From assembly GCA_050952725.1 (NCBI GenBank), contig JBMNLN010000001.1, positions 806,001 to 870,000 of the forward strand: DNA of 64,000 bases, read 5' to 3'. How positions within the stretch are numbered: the stretch's first letter is position 1; each line of letters starts with the position of its first letter. Positions 9,660-17,863 of this stretch are shown here, in pieces. The DNA comes from JAQWCH01 sp050952725. Lineage in GTDB: Bacteria > Bacillota_I > Bacilli_A > RFN20 > CAG-826. Under the pieces are notes generated by a model, which worked only from the letters and a program-made list of their open reading frames with translations, ran no database searches and was not told the origin of the DNA. A program made the translations under genes and the position numbers.

Positions 9660-9713
9660 AATGGTGGAGCGGGTAGGCTAGCAGATGCTAAAAGGGCTAT
9701 TTGTTCCACCATT
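9660..9713 (+). other. Hairpin structure in the leader of the phosphoglucomutase gene
   Basis: A perfect 9-bp inverted repeat, AATGGTGGA at 9660-9668 with TCCACCATT at 9705-9713, encloses 36 bases. The loop itself contains a TAGC-AGAT-GCTA mini-hairpin (9679-9690). The right arm ends a few bases before the GTG start of the next gene and is not followed by a U tract. It therefore resembles a folded 5' leader more than a terminator. I recognise no riboswitch class. Confidence 0.4.
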
Positions 9714-9719
9714 AATTAT

Positions 9720-11429
9720 GTGGATAAGGCCAAAAAGATGATTGAGATGAACGCAGAAATCAAACGGTGGCAAGCAAGTGAACTGCTCCCTCCTGACTAT
9801 AGAAAAATCTTAGAAACCACCTCAAAAGAGGAACTTTTTGAATGCTTTGGTGGCCAGCTAGGATTTGGGACTGGGGGAATGCGCGGCTTAATGGGAGTTG
9901 GTCCTAATCGCATTAATGACTTCACGATTAAAGGGGCGACCATCGGCCTTGCTCATTTTTTATTAGAAAAATTTACTCTACCAATCCGGGTGTTGATCGC
10001 TTATGACACCCGGCGTGATGGTCAACGCTTTGCTCATGTGGCCGCACAAACCCTTGCGCATTTTCAGATTAATTCCTTGCTTTTCAAGGCGCCTCGGCCG
10101 ACGCCACAATTATCCTATTCAGTTCGCCAGCATCAGGCGCAAGCGGGGATTGTCATCACGGCTAGTCATAATCCGAGTGACTACAATGGTTACAAGTTAT
10201 ACGATGAATATGGTTGTCAGTTTGTTCCGCGTCTTGCCGAAAGAGTTGCTCACTTGATGAGGACGAAAGAAGATTATTTTGCTTTTGCCTTAGAAGACTA
10301 CCAAAGTTTATTAGACAAAGGCGTGATTGCTGAATTAGAGCAAGAAGAGGATGAAAGTTACCTTGCTTTTTTGCGTACCCTGCATCCGCGCGTTGACATT
10401 AATCCCCAATTTAAAATCGTTTATTCTCCGCTCCACGGGACTGGTTATGCATATGGAGCAAAAGTGCTGCGCGATTTTGGTTTTAATGTAGATGAAGTCG
10501 AAAGCCAACGCCTCCTTGATGCGAACTTCTCAACGGTAAAATCGCCAAATCCAGAGGTCAAAGAAACTTTTACACTCGCAGAAAAATTAGGTCATCAAGT
10601 AAAGGCCTCGCTTTTGTTGGTCACCGATCCCGATGGGGACCGACTGGGGGTGGCGGTATTCGATTCGGGGCGATATGTTTATTTGAATGGGTCAATGCTT
10701 GGAGCTTTATTACTCGATTATTTAACGAGAATTAACCCTCCCAAACCCGGGGCAGTGATGATAACCACGATTGTGACCCCGAAACTCGGGCCGATCATTG
10801 CCCAAAAACATGGAATCAAAGTCTTAACCACCTTAACTGGCTTTAAATTTATTGGTGAGCAAATTGAAGAACTTTCCCAAGATGAATCTTTTTATTTTGG
10901 CTATGAGGAATCATTGGGCTATCTTTTCTCTCCGCAAGTCCGAGATAAAGACGCCTTCCAAGCCTTAATCATGACGGCGCATATGTTTCATGATTATTTT
11001 GAACAGGGCAAAAATATCACGGCAATTATTGAGGAAATGGAACGAGAATACGGTTATTTTCATGATGAACTTTTAAATTATGAATTCGCCGGGCTTCAAG
11101 GTAAAACGCTGATGGCAAGGATTATGCAAGAGATACGCCGGAGCGGAGAAACGCTCTTTAAAGGTTTAGATATCGCAAGTATTGAGGATTATCGCAGCGG
11201 GTTGAAGATTACAAGCCCTGATCACCAAGGCAAATTAACTCTGCCTTCTGCTGATGTGTATCGGGTGATTTTTAACTTTGGTACGGTGACATTTCGTCCC
11301 TCAGGCACGGAACCGAAAATGAAAATTTATCTCTCAGTGCATCACGATGAGCAAGTGATAGCCCTGACGAAATTTACTGTGCTAAAAGAGCGGATTACAT
11401 CCTTCATGGCAAAATATCAACTGCGATAA
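9720..11429 (+). CDS. Phosphoglucomutase/phosphomannomutase family enzyme
   Basis: 569 residues from the GTG at 9720. Interconverts hexose-1- and hexose-6-phosphates in the cytoplasm. The active-site phosphoserine motif TASHNPSDYNG has Ser149. The Mg-binding DPDGDR, the sugar-binding GYEESLGY and the C-terminal phosphate-binding FRPSGTEPKMKIY are all intact, and the length fits the two-activity bacterial PGM/PMM group. An alternative ATG at 9738 (residue 7) has AAGG eight bases upstream and may be the true start. If GH130 makes mannose-1-phosphate, this enzyme could route it to mannose-6-phosphate; that is inference. Confidence 0.93.
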   Translation: MDKAKKMIEMNAEIKRWQASELLPPDYRKILETTSKEELFECFGGQLGFGTGGMRGLMGVGPNRINDFTIKGATIGLAHFLLEKFTLPIRVLIAYDTRRDGQRFAHVAAQTLAHFQINSLLFKAPRPTPQLSYSVRQHQAQAGIVITASHNPSDYNGYKLYDEYGCQFVPRLAERVAHLMRTKEDYFAFALEDYQSLLDKGVIAELEQEEDESYLAFLRTLHPRVDINPQFKIVYSPLHGTGYAYGAKVLRDFGFNVDEVESQRLLDANFSTVKSPNPEVKETFTLAEKLGHQVKASLLLVTDPDGDRLGVAVFDSGRYVYLNGSMLGALLLDYLTRINPPKPGAVMITTIVTPKLGPIIAQKHGIKVLTTLTGFKFIGEQIEELSQDESFYFGYEESLGYLFSPQVRDKDAFQALIMTAHMFHDYFEQGKNITAIIEEMEREYGYFHDELLNYEFAGLQGKTLMARIMQEIRRSGETLFKGLDIASIEDYRSGLKITSPDHQGKLTLPSADVYRVIFNFGTVTFRPSGTEPKMKIYLSVHHDEQVIALTKFTVLKERITSFMAKYQLR

Positions 11430-11474
11430 TCTTTATAAAAGTCAAAAAAATATGGCGAATGTATCTTAGATAAA

Positions 11475-11483
11475 TGCTATCAT
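11475..11483 (+). promoter_or_regulatory. Extended -10 promoter element for the 11536 gene
   Basis: TGC-TATCAT, an extended -10 (box 11478-11483), about 50 bases before the ATG. No convincing -35 is seen. A GAGGAG ribosome site follows at 11524. Confidence 0.35.
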
Positions 11484-11535
11484 TTAGATAAGTAGTGATA
11501 AATGCGAAGAAACAGCATGATGTGAGGAGTATCGT

Positions 11536-12753
11536 ATGAAGAAAAACAAAGGCCGACATATCGTATTAACCGCCGTTTTAATGTTGCTGATGTCATCTTG
11601 TGGTCAGAGTTCAGGGAACAGTGAAGATTCGCTTTCATCGACGACAGAAAATACTTCATTAATTACTGAAGATTCCTCTTTACCTGAATCAAGTGCCGAC
11701 ACGGGGACGACGGAATCATCAGGATTATCAGAATCCTCTGACCCCTCGGTTCCGTTAGTTGAAACTTTAGTCCGCACGATTGACTTTGAAGAATTAGAGG
11801 CGGGCAATATGTCGCCGACCCATCACAACGTTTACTACGATGGATTAATTGAAGCCGATGGAAGGGTCACAACCACCCAAAGTGCTAAAATTGATGAGAA
11901 GACACTGGGGATGCGGATGCCCGCAAACTCCTCGACTGATCCCCGTTATTGTACGATTCAAGTTGAGGGTTATACAAAAGTTGTCTTAGACCTCAAACTC
12001 CAAAGCACGCGTTTATTCCTTAAAACCAATTTAGATGACATCTATCAAGGCGCGAAAGCCGGGGATATCTTGCGCGATGTGGAGATTGCTACCGCTGGTC
12101 TTACCGAATTAGTTTTCACCTTTTATACCGAAAATCCTCTTGCCAGCAATATGGATTGCGGCTTTGATAACATTCGCTTCTATGCGATGGTCGAAGAAGG
12201 TGCGACCAGCAGTGAACCCCCAAGTTCGGAAACTCCGACCAGTGAAGAGGGGAGTTTAGTCTCCAGTGAGGTCAGCAGTGAACAAGGTGTTTATGACTAC
12301 ATCACAATCCGCGATATCGCTGATTATTTAGAAGATAAAGAGACGCATTATCCGATTTCGGATGCCTATGTCAAAGTTTATCAACAAAAAAGTGGTGGTT
12401 ATATCGATTATGCCAAACAATTAGGCAAAACGGTGGATAAATCGATCTGCGAACCTGATCAAAAATTTCATTTCTTCGATTCCTGGCTCAATCGCAGCAT
12501 TGAGCAGGGAACGCTGAGTTGGACGGAATCCGCCAAGAATCGCGTTTACACCAAACTCTTAAGTCCCGAATTACTCCTTTGGATTTACGAAGCCTGTGGC
12601 GCTCCTACCGAAAAGATTACCAACGCTTATCAGGCCGCGGTGGCTGGAAAAGATGCGGGAACCCATTCGGCGACCATTGCCAAAAATATGCGTGATTGTG
12701 TTCCTTGGGAAGACTTGGAAGTCAATATTCAATCCTTCTTAGATCACCGATGA
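11536..12753 (+). CDS. Lipoprotein of unknown function with Ser/Glu-rich linkers
   Basis: 405 residues. The lipoprotein signal ends MSSC (Cys22). A low-complexity Ser/Thr/Glu linker runs to about residue 75. A beta-sandwich-like domain of about 140 residues begins VRTIDFEELEAGNMSPTHHNVYYDG and resembles carbohydrate-binding modules of surface proteins. A second Ser/Glu linker (about 225-250) leads to a helical C-terminal domain of about 150 residues starting near YDYITIRDIADYLED. I do not recognise that domain. The gene has its own ribosome site and is closed by a strong terminator, so it is probably monocistronic. Confidence 0.7.
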   Translation: MKKNKGRHIVLTAVLMLLMSSCGQSSGNSEDSLSSTTENTSLITEDSSLPESSADTGTTESSGLSESSDPSVPLVETLVRTIDFEELEAGNMSPTHHNVYYDGLIEADGRVTTTQSAKIDEKTLGMRMPANSSTDPRYCTIQVEGYTKVVLDLKLQSTRLFLKTNLDDIYQGAKAGDILRDVEIATAGLTELVFTFYTENPLASNMDCGFDNIRFYAMVEEGATSSEPPSSETPTSEEGSLVSSEVSSEQGVYDYITIRDIADYLEDKETHYPISDAYVKVYQQKSGGYIDYAKQLGKTVDKSICEPDQKFHFFDSWLNRSIEQGTLSWTESAKNRVYTKLLSPELLLWIYEACGAPTEKITNAYQAAVAGKDAGTHSATIAKNMRDCVPWEDLEVNIQSFLDHR

Positions 12754-12778
12754 CTTCTCAATCCCTTAACGAATAATC

Positions 12779-12806
12779 AATCACCACGAAAAAGTGGTGA
12801 TTTTTT
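12779..12806 (+). terminator. Rho-independent terminator after the 11536 gene
   Basis: Perfect 9-bp stem, AATCACCAC at 12779-12787 with GTGGTGATT at 12794-12802, a 6-base loop and a T run. Confidence 0.9.
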
Positions 12807-12870
12807 AAAAAAGATTAGATGATCCAAACCTTTTTTCCGTTTAAGATAAAATATTGAAGGAGCGATAATC

Positions 12871-14463
12871 ATGAGGCAAAAAACAATAAAAAAAGCCAAG
12901 TTCTTTGATAAGAAACTAGTGCAAACGCGGATTACTTCGGCCCAAGTCAAATTACCGGAACTAGTTCTGGGATATTTTATCGGTCCATTTCTCGCTTTAA
13001 TTTCCAATACTCTATTTGGCTCGTATTTAAATCAATACTTTAATAACGTCCTTGGGATGACTGACTATCATTATGATTTCGCTGTGTTGATGCCGATGGT
13101 CTCGGTGGTATTTGTGATTTTTGGCAATATTCTAGTCGGGCGGTTAATCGACAACACGCGCACGAGCGCAGGAAAAGCACGTCCGTATTTTCTTATTTCT
13201 TTACCTCTTATTGCAATTGCGATGGCTTTGCTCTTTATGGGGCCTTTAGAAAACTCGCTCACTCAATTACTTTGGATTGCAATCTCGTATAATCTCTACT
13301 TTGCCATAGCCTATCCCTTTTACTATAACGCCCATAGTTCGATGGTTGCACTTTCGACGCGCAATACGAAAGCGAGGGGCTTACTCGCGACTTTTTCGAA
13401 TGCTTCGGCGATTGTCGCGATTGTGATTGGGGTCACGATTCTTTTCCCCTTGTTCCAAGGTTACTTATTTATCCAAGGAGAAGATGGGGTAATCGATCAA
13501 CTGGCTAGTTATAATGCCTGGCGCTTTTTCATGATTGGTCTAGTCGGGGTGACTTTGCTTGGGATTGTACTGGAATATTACTTTACTAGAGAGCGAATTA
13601 GCGAAGAAAATATCAGACTCAACCTTAGGCAGGAAAAAGTCCCGATGAAAAAACAATTACGAGCGGTGACTTCCAGCAAAGATTGGTGGATTTTAATTAT
13701 CTTTTTTTTCTTACTCCAGTTGGGTGGTCTTATTAAAAATGGGGCGATGGGTTATTACTGTTATGCGATGTTTGGTGCGACCAGTGTCGAACAAGCTGGT
13801 CAATATCAAAGTCTTTTAGGACTTCTCGGCGGCCTGCCTTTGATCATGGGGATTTTTATCGCCTGGCCGCTTGCCGCGAAATTTGGGAAGCGTAACTCGA
13901 TGATTTTCGGTCTTATTTTTGCTGTTTTAGCTGGGGCGATTTCCTTAATTGCTGTTCATAATTTCACCGTGGTCGCCGTTGGAATTGTCCTTAGGGCCAT
14001 TGGCGGAATTCCAGCGTTATTTGTCTCCCTGGCCCTTCTATCCGATGTCCTTGATCACTTAGAAGCCAAAAATGGATTTCGCAGCGATGGCTTTACGATG
14101 GCGGTTTATGGCTCAGTGATGATTGGGCTAGTCGGCATTGGCGGAGGCGTGGTCAACGGCATCTTAGGGAGAGGGGGATTTGACTTTCAAAACTTGACGC
14201 TCCAATCAGAAAGCGCACAAACAGCAGTAGTTTGGGCTTATTTAATCATCGAACTGATTTGCTATGCTTTGATGGCCCTCCTGCTGATGTTTACAAATGT
14301 TGAAAAATATATCGAAGAAGACCATGCAAAAATTCTAGCCGCTCAAAAAGCCCAAGTGCTAGCGGAAGGGGGCACATGGCTCGAACCACATGAGCGCGTA
14401 AAACACGAGCAAGAAGACGCTCAGCGTCGCGCCGAAACAGTCAAAGTTGAACCCAGAGAATAA
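12871..14463 (+). CDS. MFS sugar:cation symporter, GPH (MelB-like) family
   Basis: A 530-residue polytopic protein with about 12 membrane helices. The N-terminal half carries NTLFGSYLNQYFNNVLGM and a GRLIDNTRTSAGKARPY loop. The latter corresponds to the conserved cation-binding D and loop 2-3 motif of glycoside-pentoside-hexuronide symporters. A GAAGGAG ribosome site precedes the ATG. The N-terminus (first 25 residues) is highly basic and the C-terminal tail (about 50 residues) is long and charged, both more extended than in MelB. It probably imports a sugar or glycoside, complementing the ABC importers; the substrate is unknown. Confidence 0.85.
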   Translation: MRQKTIKKAKFFDKKLVQTRITSAQVKLPELVLGYFIGPFLALISNTLFGSYLNQYFNNVLGMTDYHYDFAVLMPMVSVVFVIFGNILVGRLIDNTRTSAGKARPYFLISLPLIAIAMALLFMGPLENSLTQLLWIAISYNLYFAIAYPFYYNAHSSMVALSTRNTKARGLLATFSNASAIVAIVIGVTILFPLFQGYLFIQGEDGVIDQLASYNAWRFFMIGLVGVTLLGIVLEYYFTRERISEENIRLNLRQEKVPMKKQLRAVTSSKDWWILIIFFFLLQLGGLIKNGAMGYYCYAMFGATSVEQAGQYQSLLGLLGGLPLIMGIFIAWPLAAKFGKRNSMIFGLIFAVLAGAISLIAVHNFTVVAVGIVLRAIGGIPALFVSLALLSDVLDHLEAKNGFRSDGFTMAVYGSVMIGLVGIGGGVVNGILGRGGFDFQNLTLQSESAQTAVVWAYLIIELICYALMALLLMFTNVEKYIEEDHAKILAAQKAQVLAEGGTWLEPHERVKHEQEDAQRRAETVKVEPRE

Positions 14464-14517
14464 TTGCGCAAACGATGAGCAGTTTTATCTTTGTCCAAAT
14501 ATAAAACCACTGTTCTA

Positions 14518-14547
14518 TTGTTTTCAAAGAAACATTGCGTGTAGAAT
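14518..14547 (+). promoter_or_regulatory. Promoter of the 14578 lipoprotein gene
   Basis: -35 TTGTTT (14518-14523), 18-base spacer and -10 TAGAAT (14542-14547), followed by an AGGAGG ribosome site at 14567. Confidence 0.5.
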
Positions 14548-14577
14548 AAGGGTGTAAAGTAATAACAGGAGGTTATT

Positions 14578-15474
14578 ATGAAAAAAAGAACACTTTTAAT
14601 GCTGCCGCTCTTTTGGGCGCTACTTTTAGGAGGATGTAAACAAGGAGACATCTCCCAAAGTTCGGTCAGCGGTGGCGACACCACTAGTCAAGGTGGCGAT
14701 ACCACTAGCCAAGGTGGCGATACGACTAGCCAAGGCGGGAGCGAAACAACTGGCAACGCGTTTGTCGACATGGGATTTACCGCCCATCAAGGATGGCCGA
14801 CCGCCCTAGTCGCGAATTTCCTTTCCCGCAATGCAATCACGGATTCAGTTCCAGAACTGCCAAGTGTCGGTGAGGTCTATTACGCAACCAGTAAAGAGCC
14901 GGATAGTTATGATTATTTCGCCCTTGCCATTCCGGGTAGTGACCGCGCAGCCGAATACGTTAACAAACTTAATGCGGCTGGCTACACCACTAAACAAATC
15001 GAAAAAGCCTACGCGGGCGTCAGTAGAAATGAGATGATTGGCGCTACAATCGGATATGTTAAAAATTATCCTGATGTTCCAAATTGTTTATACATTTATC
15101 TTACGCCCAACGATGCTGAGTCATTTGGACTTCATAAACTCGAAAAGACAAATGGCTGGCCGACAACGGTTATCAATCAATACCTAGAACGCTCTGGCGT
15201 GACTGATCCGCTTCCCGCTCTCCCCGAGGTTACTTCAAGTTACTATGCGAGTATTATCACTGAAGGGAAAGAGACTTTGATGGTCTTTGTTCCCGGTGGC
15301 GATCGCACTGGAGAATACGGTGGTATTCTTACGAGGAACAGGTTTAATGCCTATGGCGAACTTTATTTCAACGAACCGATGACGATTACGCTAATTCTCA
15401 CTCATTTTGCCGACTCGGATTTCGCTTTAATCGAGGGTACGATGATTATGATTATGGCCTCAGCGGCTGAATAA
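14578..15474 (+). CDS. Small lipoprotein with an internal domain duplication, function unknown
   Basis: 298 residues. A lipoprotein signal ends LGGC (Cys20). The linker contains three perfect GGDTTSQ repeats. Two copies of a domain of about 110 residues follow. Both contain a GWPT motif followed by an asparagine-rich helix, then PxLPxV, a YYA motif, and a final G(S/G)DR(A/T)xEY segment. The second copy is shorter and lacks some of the middle. I recognise no family. The duplication and the lipid anchor suggest a surface-binding or cell-envelope role. It lies between its own promoter and a strong terminator, so it is an independent unit. Confidence 0.72.
   Translation: MKKRTLLMLPLFWALLLGGCKQGDISQSSVSGGDTTSQGGDTTSQGGDTTSQGGSETTGNAFVDMGFTAHQGWPTALVANFLSRNAITDSVPELPSVGEVYYATSKEPDSYDYFALAIPGSDRAAEYVNKLNAAGYTTKQIEKAYAGVSRNEMIGATIGYVKNYPDVPNCLYIYLTPNDAESFGLHKLEKTNGWPTTVINQYLERSGVTDPLPALPEVTSSYYASIITEGKETLMVFVPGGDRTGEYGGILTRNRFNAYGELYFNEPMTITLILTHFADSDFALIEGTMIMIMASAAE
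14671..14733 (+). repeat. Three 21-bp tandem repeats coding GGDTTSQ
   Basis: Copies begin at 14671, 14692 and 14713 and differ only at synonymous positions. They encode the flexible linker of the lipoprotein. Such in-frame repeats may vary in number between strains. Confidence 0.8.
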
Positions 15475-15553
15475 GCGAGATAATGATAAAAAATCAATTC
15501 AAAACTTTCAAAAAAATGAATTAAAAAAATTATTTACCCTCTAAAAAAACGGG

Positions 15554-15584
15554 AAGACCTGGGAGTTAAATCTCAGGTCTTTTT
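15554..15584 (+). terminator. Terminator after the 14578 lipoprotein gene
   Basis: AAGACCTGGG (15554-15563) pairs with CTCAGGTCTT with one G-T pair, loop of about 8 bases, ending in a T run. The rest of the gap to 15789 holds a second small hairpin (TGAGTT/AACTCA, 15589-15604) and the promoter below. Confidence 0.85.
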
Positions 15585-15742
15585 ACATTGAGTTAGGCAA
15601 CTCAGGATGAAACATGGAGGCTTTCTTAATCGTTCAAGTAATTTATTTTAGATAGTTTTTAGTCTCGCAATTGCTTTAATTTTTCCTTAAACAAGTATTT
15701 AGGAGGTGAATGAGTTACTAAAACAAACTAAATGAAGCTACC

Positions 15743-15771
15743 TTATAAAAAACCCCTTTCTATGTTATTCT
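15743..15771 (+). promoter_or_regulatory. Promoter of the GtrA/FAD-enzyme/GT-C cassette
   Basis: Extended -10 TGT-TATTCT (box 15766-15771), 17 bases after a weak -35 TTATAA (15743-15748). A GAGGAAGG ribosome site follows directly before the ATG at 15790. Confidence 0.4.
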
Positions 15772-15789
15772 TAGTAACTAGAGGAAGGT

Positions 15790-16308
15790 ATGAAAGAGTT
15801 TGTTCAAAAGCATGCGGAACTCTTAAAGGAAATAATCCGATTTTTAATTGTCGGTGGCATTGCTACTTTAGCGGATTTAGGGGCTTATTCCCTAGTTTTT
15901 TATGTGTTTTTTCAAGAAAATCATCCCTTTTCTTTAGGGATTGCTACGCTTGACTGGCGGATTGTGACCTCGACCATCGTCGGCTTTACTGTTGGGGTGA
16001 TTATCAATTATGTGATGTCGATTTTCTTTGTCTTTCAAAATGTTGCCAATCGGAAAAAATCGCGTTCCGTTTTAGGTTTTATCGCCTTTGTTATTCTTGG
16101 TTTAATTGGACTTTTGATTAATATCGGTATTAAACAAGCGGGGAATGCGATTATCCTTCTTAGCAGTAATGTGTGGTGGAATTTGTTTGTCTTTGCTTTA
16201 GCAACAGGGGTGGTCTTAATTTATAACTACCTCAGTCGCAAGTTATTACTTTTTAAACCGCAACCCCAAGCAAACAAAATTGAACACGAGGATTATTTCC
16301 ATGAGTAA
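15790..16308 (+). CDS. GtrA-family membrane protein
   Basis: 172 residues, the usual GtrA length, with four membrane helices. The hallmark N-terminal sequence is IIRFLIVGGIATLADLGAYSL, and a VGVIINYVMSIFFVF segment follows. GtrA proteins are thought to act in moving or handling polyprenyl-phosphate-linked sugars across the membrane. The gene overlaps the next by 8 bases and begins a three-gene cassette with an FAD enzyme and a GT-C glycosyltransferase. That context fits envelope glycan decoration. Its exact role here is not determined by sequence. Confidence 0.88.
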   Translation: MKEFVQKHAELLKEIIRFLIVGGIATLADLGAYSLVFYVFFQENHPFSLGIATLDWRIVTSTIVGFTVGVIINYVMSIFFVFQNVANRKKSRSVLGFIAFVILGLIGLLINIGIKQAGNAIILLSSNVWWNLFVFALATGVVLIYNYLSRKLLLFKPQPQANKIEHEDYFHE

Positions 16309-17863
16309 AAAGGTGGCGATTATCATTGGCGCAGGTCCAGCGGGATTAACTGCTGCTTATCAACTACTAAAGAAAACCGATATTAAACCGATTGTTTTAG
16401 AAGCAAGTGCGACAATTGGCGGGATTTCCCAAACGGTTTCCTACAAAGGTAATCATATCGATATCGGTGGGCATCGTTTCTTTACTAAAGACCCAAAAGT
16501 CGCGGCTTTGTGGACCGAGATTTTTCCGCTTCAAGGGGCACCGAGTATTGATGATTTAATGTTAGAACGGCAAAAGTCGTGGAGTGAAGATGGTCCTAAT
16601 CCTGAAAGTGATGAAGAGGTGATGCTTGTACGCAATCGCGTCTCGCGCATTTTATATAAACAAAAGTTTTTTTCCTATCCGGTAACTCTCAGTAAAGAAA
16701 CTATCAAGAATATGGGTTTTTTAACCACCTTAAGGGCGGGCTTTGGTTATTTATTCTCGGCGATTTTTAAAAAGAAAGAAACTTCACTAGAAAACTTCTA
16801 TATCAATCGCTTTGGTCGGCCCTTATATTCGATGTTTTTTGAAAAATATACCGAGAAACTTTGGGGGCGTCATCCCTCCGAAATTGATGCGAGTTGGGGA
16901 GCACAGCGCGTCAAGGGATTGTCATTGTGGAAAACTTTAACCCATGCCTTGACCAAACCCTTTAAAAAGAAAAAGAAAAAAATCGAAACTTCGTTAATTG
17001 AAGAATTCTATTATCCCAAGCGCGGTCCCGGACAACTCTATACCGCTATGGCAAGAAAAATCGTCGAACAAGGTGGTGAAGTGATTTTAAATGCCCCAGT
17101 TACTCAAGTCGAATTAGAAAACAATCGGGTTAACCAAGTTAAAGTTACTATTGATGGACAAGAGAAAAGTTATCAGGGCGATTATTTCTTCTCCAGTATG
17201 CCATTGAAAGATTTATATCGCGCCTTGGGGAAAAAAGAAGACTATCGTGATGCCTATGAAGTCGCGACAAATCTCGTTTATCGCGACTTTATCACGGTCG
17301 GTTTATTAGTCAAAAAACTCAAACTTAAAAATGAAACCAAAACTGCGACTGTTAACAACATCATCCCTGACACGTGGATTTATATTCAAGAACCAGATGT
17401 AAAGTTGGGGCGATTACAAATCTTTAATAACTGGTCTCCCTATATGGTGAAAGAATTTCCTGACCATATCTGGATTGGCATGGAATATTTTGTAACTGAG
17501 GGGGATGAAATGTGGCAGATGAGCGATCAAGCCTTTATCGAATTCGCTATAGATGAATTAAGTAAGATTAAGGTCATCGACAAAACGGATGTCGTCGACG
17601 CCGTGCGCATCAAAATTAAAAAAGCCTATCCAGCTTACTTTACTCCATATGAGAAAATTGATTTAGTTAAAGAACATCTTTTGACAATTGAAAACTTGCA
17701 TTGCATTGGTCGTAATGGCCAACATCGCTATAACAATATGGATCATTCGATGTTGACCGCAATGGTTGCAGTTGACCATCTGCTTGACCCAAGGGCAACG
17801 AGTAAGGAAGCGGTGTGGCAGGTCAACACCGAACAGGTTTACCATGAAGAAAAGAAAACTTGA
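16301..17863 (+). CDS. FAD-dependent oxidoreductase (amine-oxidase / protoporphyrinogen-oxidase-like fold)
   Basis: 520 residues from the ATG at 16301, preceded by GAGG. An upstream in-frame TTG lies inside GtrA and has no ribosome site. The N-terminal dinucleotide-binding motif is GAGPAG (residues 10-15). A conserved DIGGHRFFTKD motif follows near residue 55, which is shared with UDP-galactopyranose-mutase-like and amine-oxidase-like enzymes. The C-terminus has the second FAD contact region GRNGQHRYNNMDHSM. Such proteins commonly sit next to GtrA and membrane glycosyltransferases, so the likely substrate is a sugar or lipid-linked sugar, not a haem precursor (inference). Confidence 0.82.
   Translation: MSKKVAIIIGAGPAGLTAAYQLLKKTDIKPIVLEASATIGGISQTVSYKGNHIDIGGHRFFTKDPKVAALWTEIFPLQGAPSIDDLMLERQKSWSEDGPNPESDEEVMLVRNRVSRILYKQKFFSYPVTLSKETIKNMGFLTTLRAGFGYLFSAIFKKKETSLENFYINRFGRPLYSMFFEKYTEKLWGRHPSEIDASWGAQRVKGLSLWKTLTHALTKPFKKKKKKIETSLIEEFYYPKRGPGQLYTAMARKIVEQGGEVILNAPVTQVELENNRVNQVKVTIDGQEKSYQGDYFFSSMPLKDLYRALGKKEDYRDAYEVATNLVYRDFITVGLLVKKLKLKNETKTATVNNIIPDTWIYIQEPDVKLGRLQIFNNWSPYMVKEFPDHIWIGMEYFVTEGDEMWQMSDQAFIEFAIDELSKIKVIDKTDVVDAVRIKIKKAYPAYFTPYEKIDLVKEHLLTIENLHCIGRNGQHRYNNMDHSMLTAMVAVDHLLDPRATSKEAVWQVNTEQVYHEEKKT

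Noticed and set aside
14671..14733. CRISPR-like repeat
   Set aside because: The 21-bp units are in-frame and adjacent with no spacers; they encode a protein linker.
16280..16300. TTG start for the FAD enzyme
   Set aside because: It lies inside gtrA and has no ribosome site; ATG 16301 has GAGG upstream and begins the Rossmann motif at the right distance.
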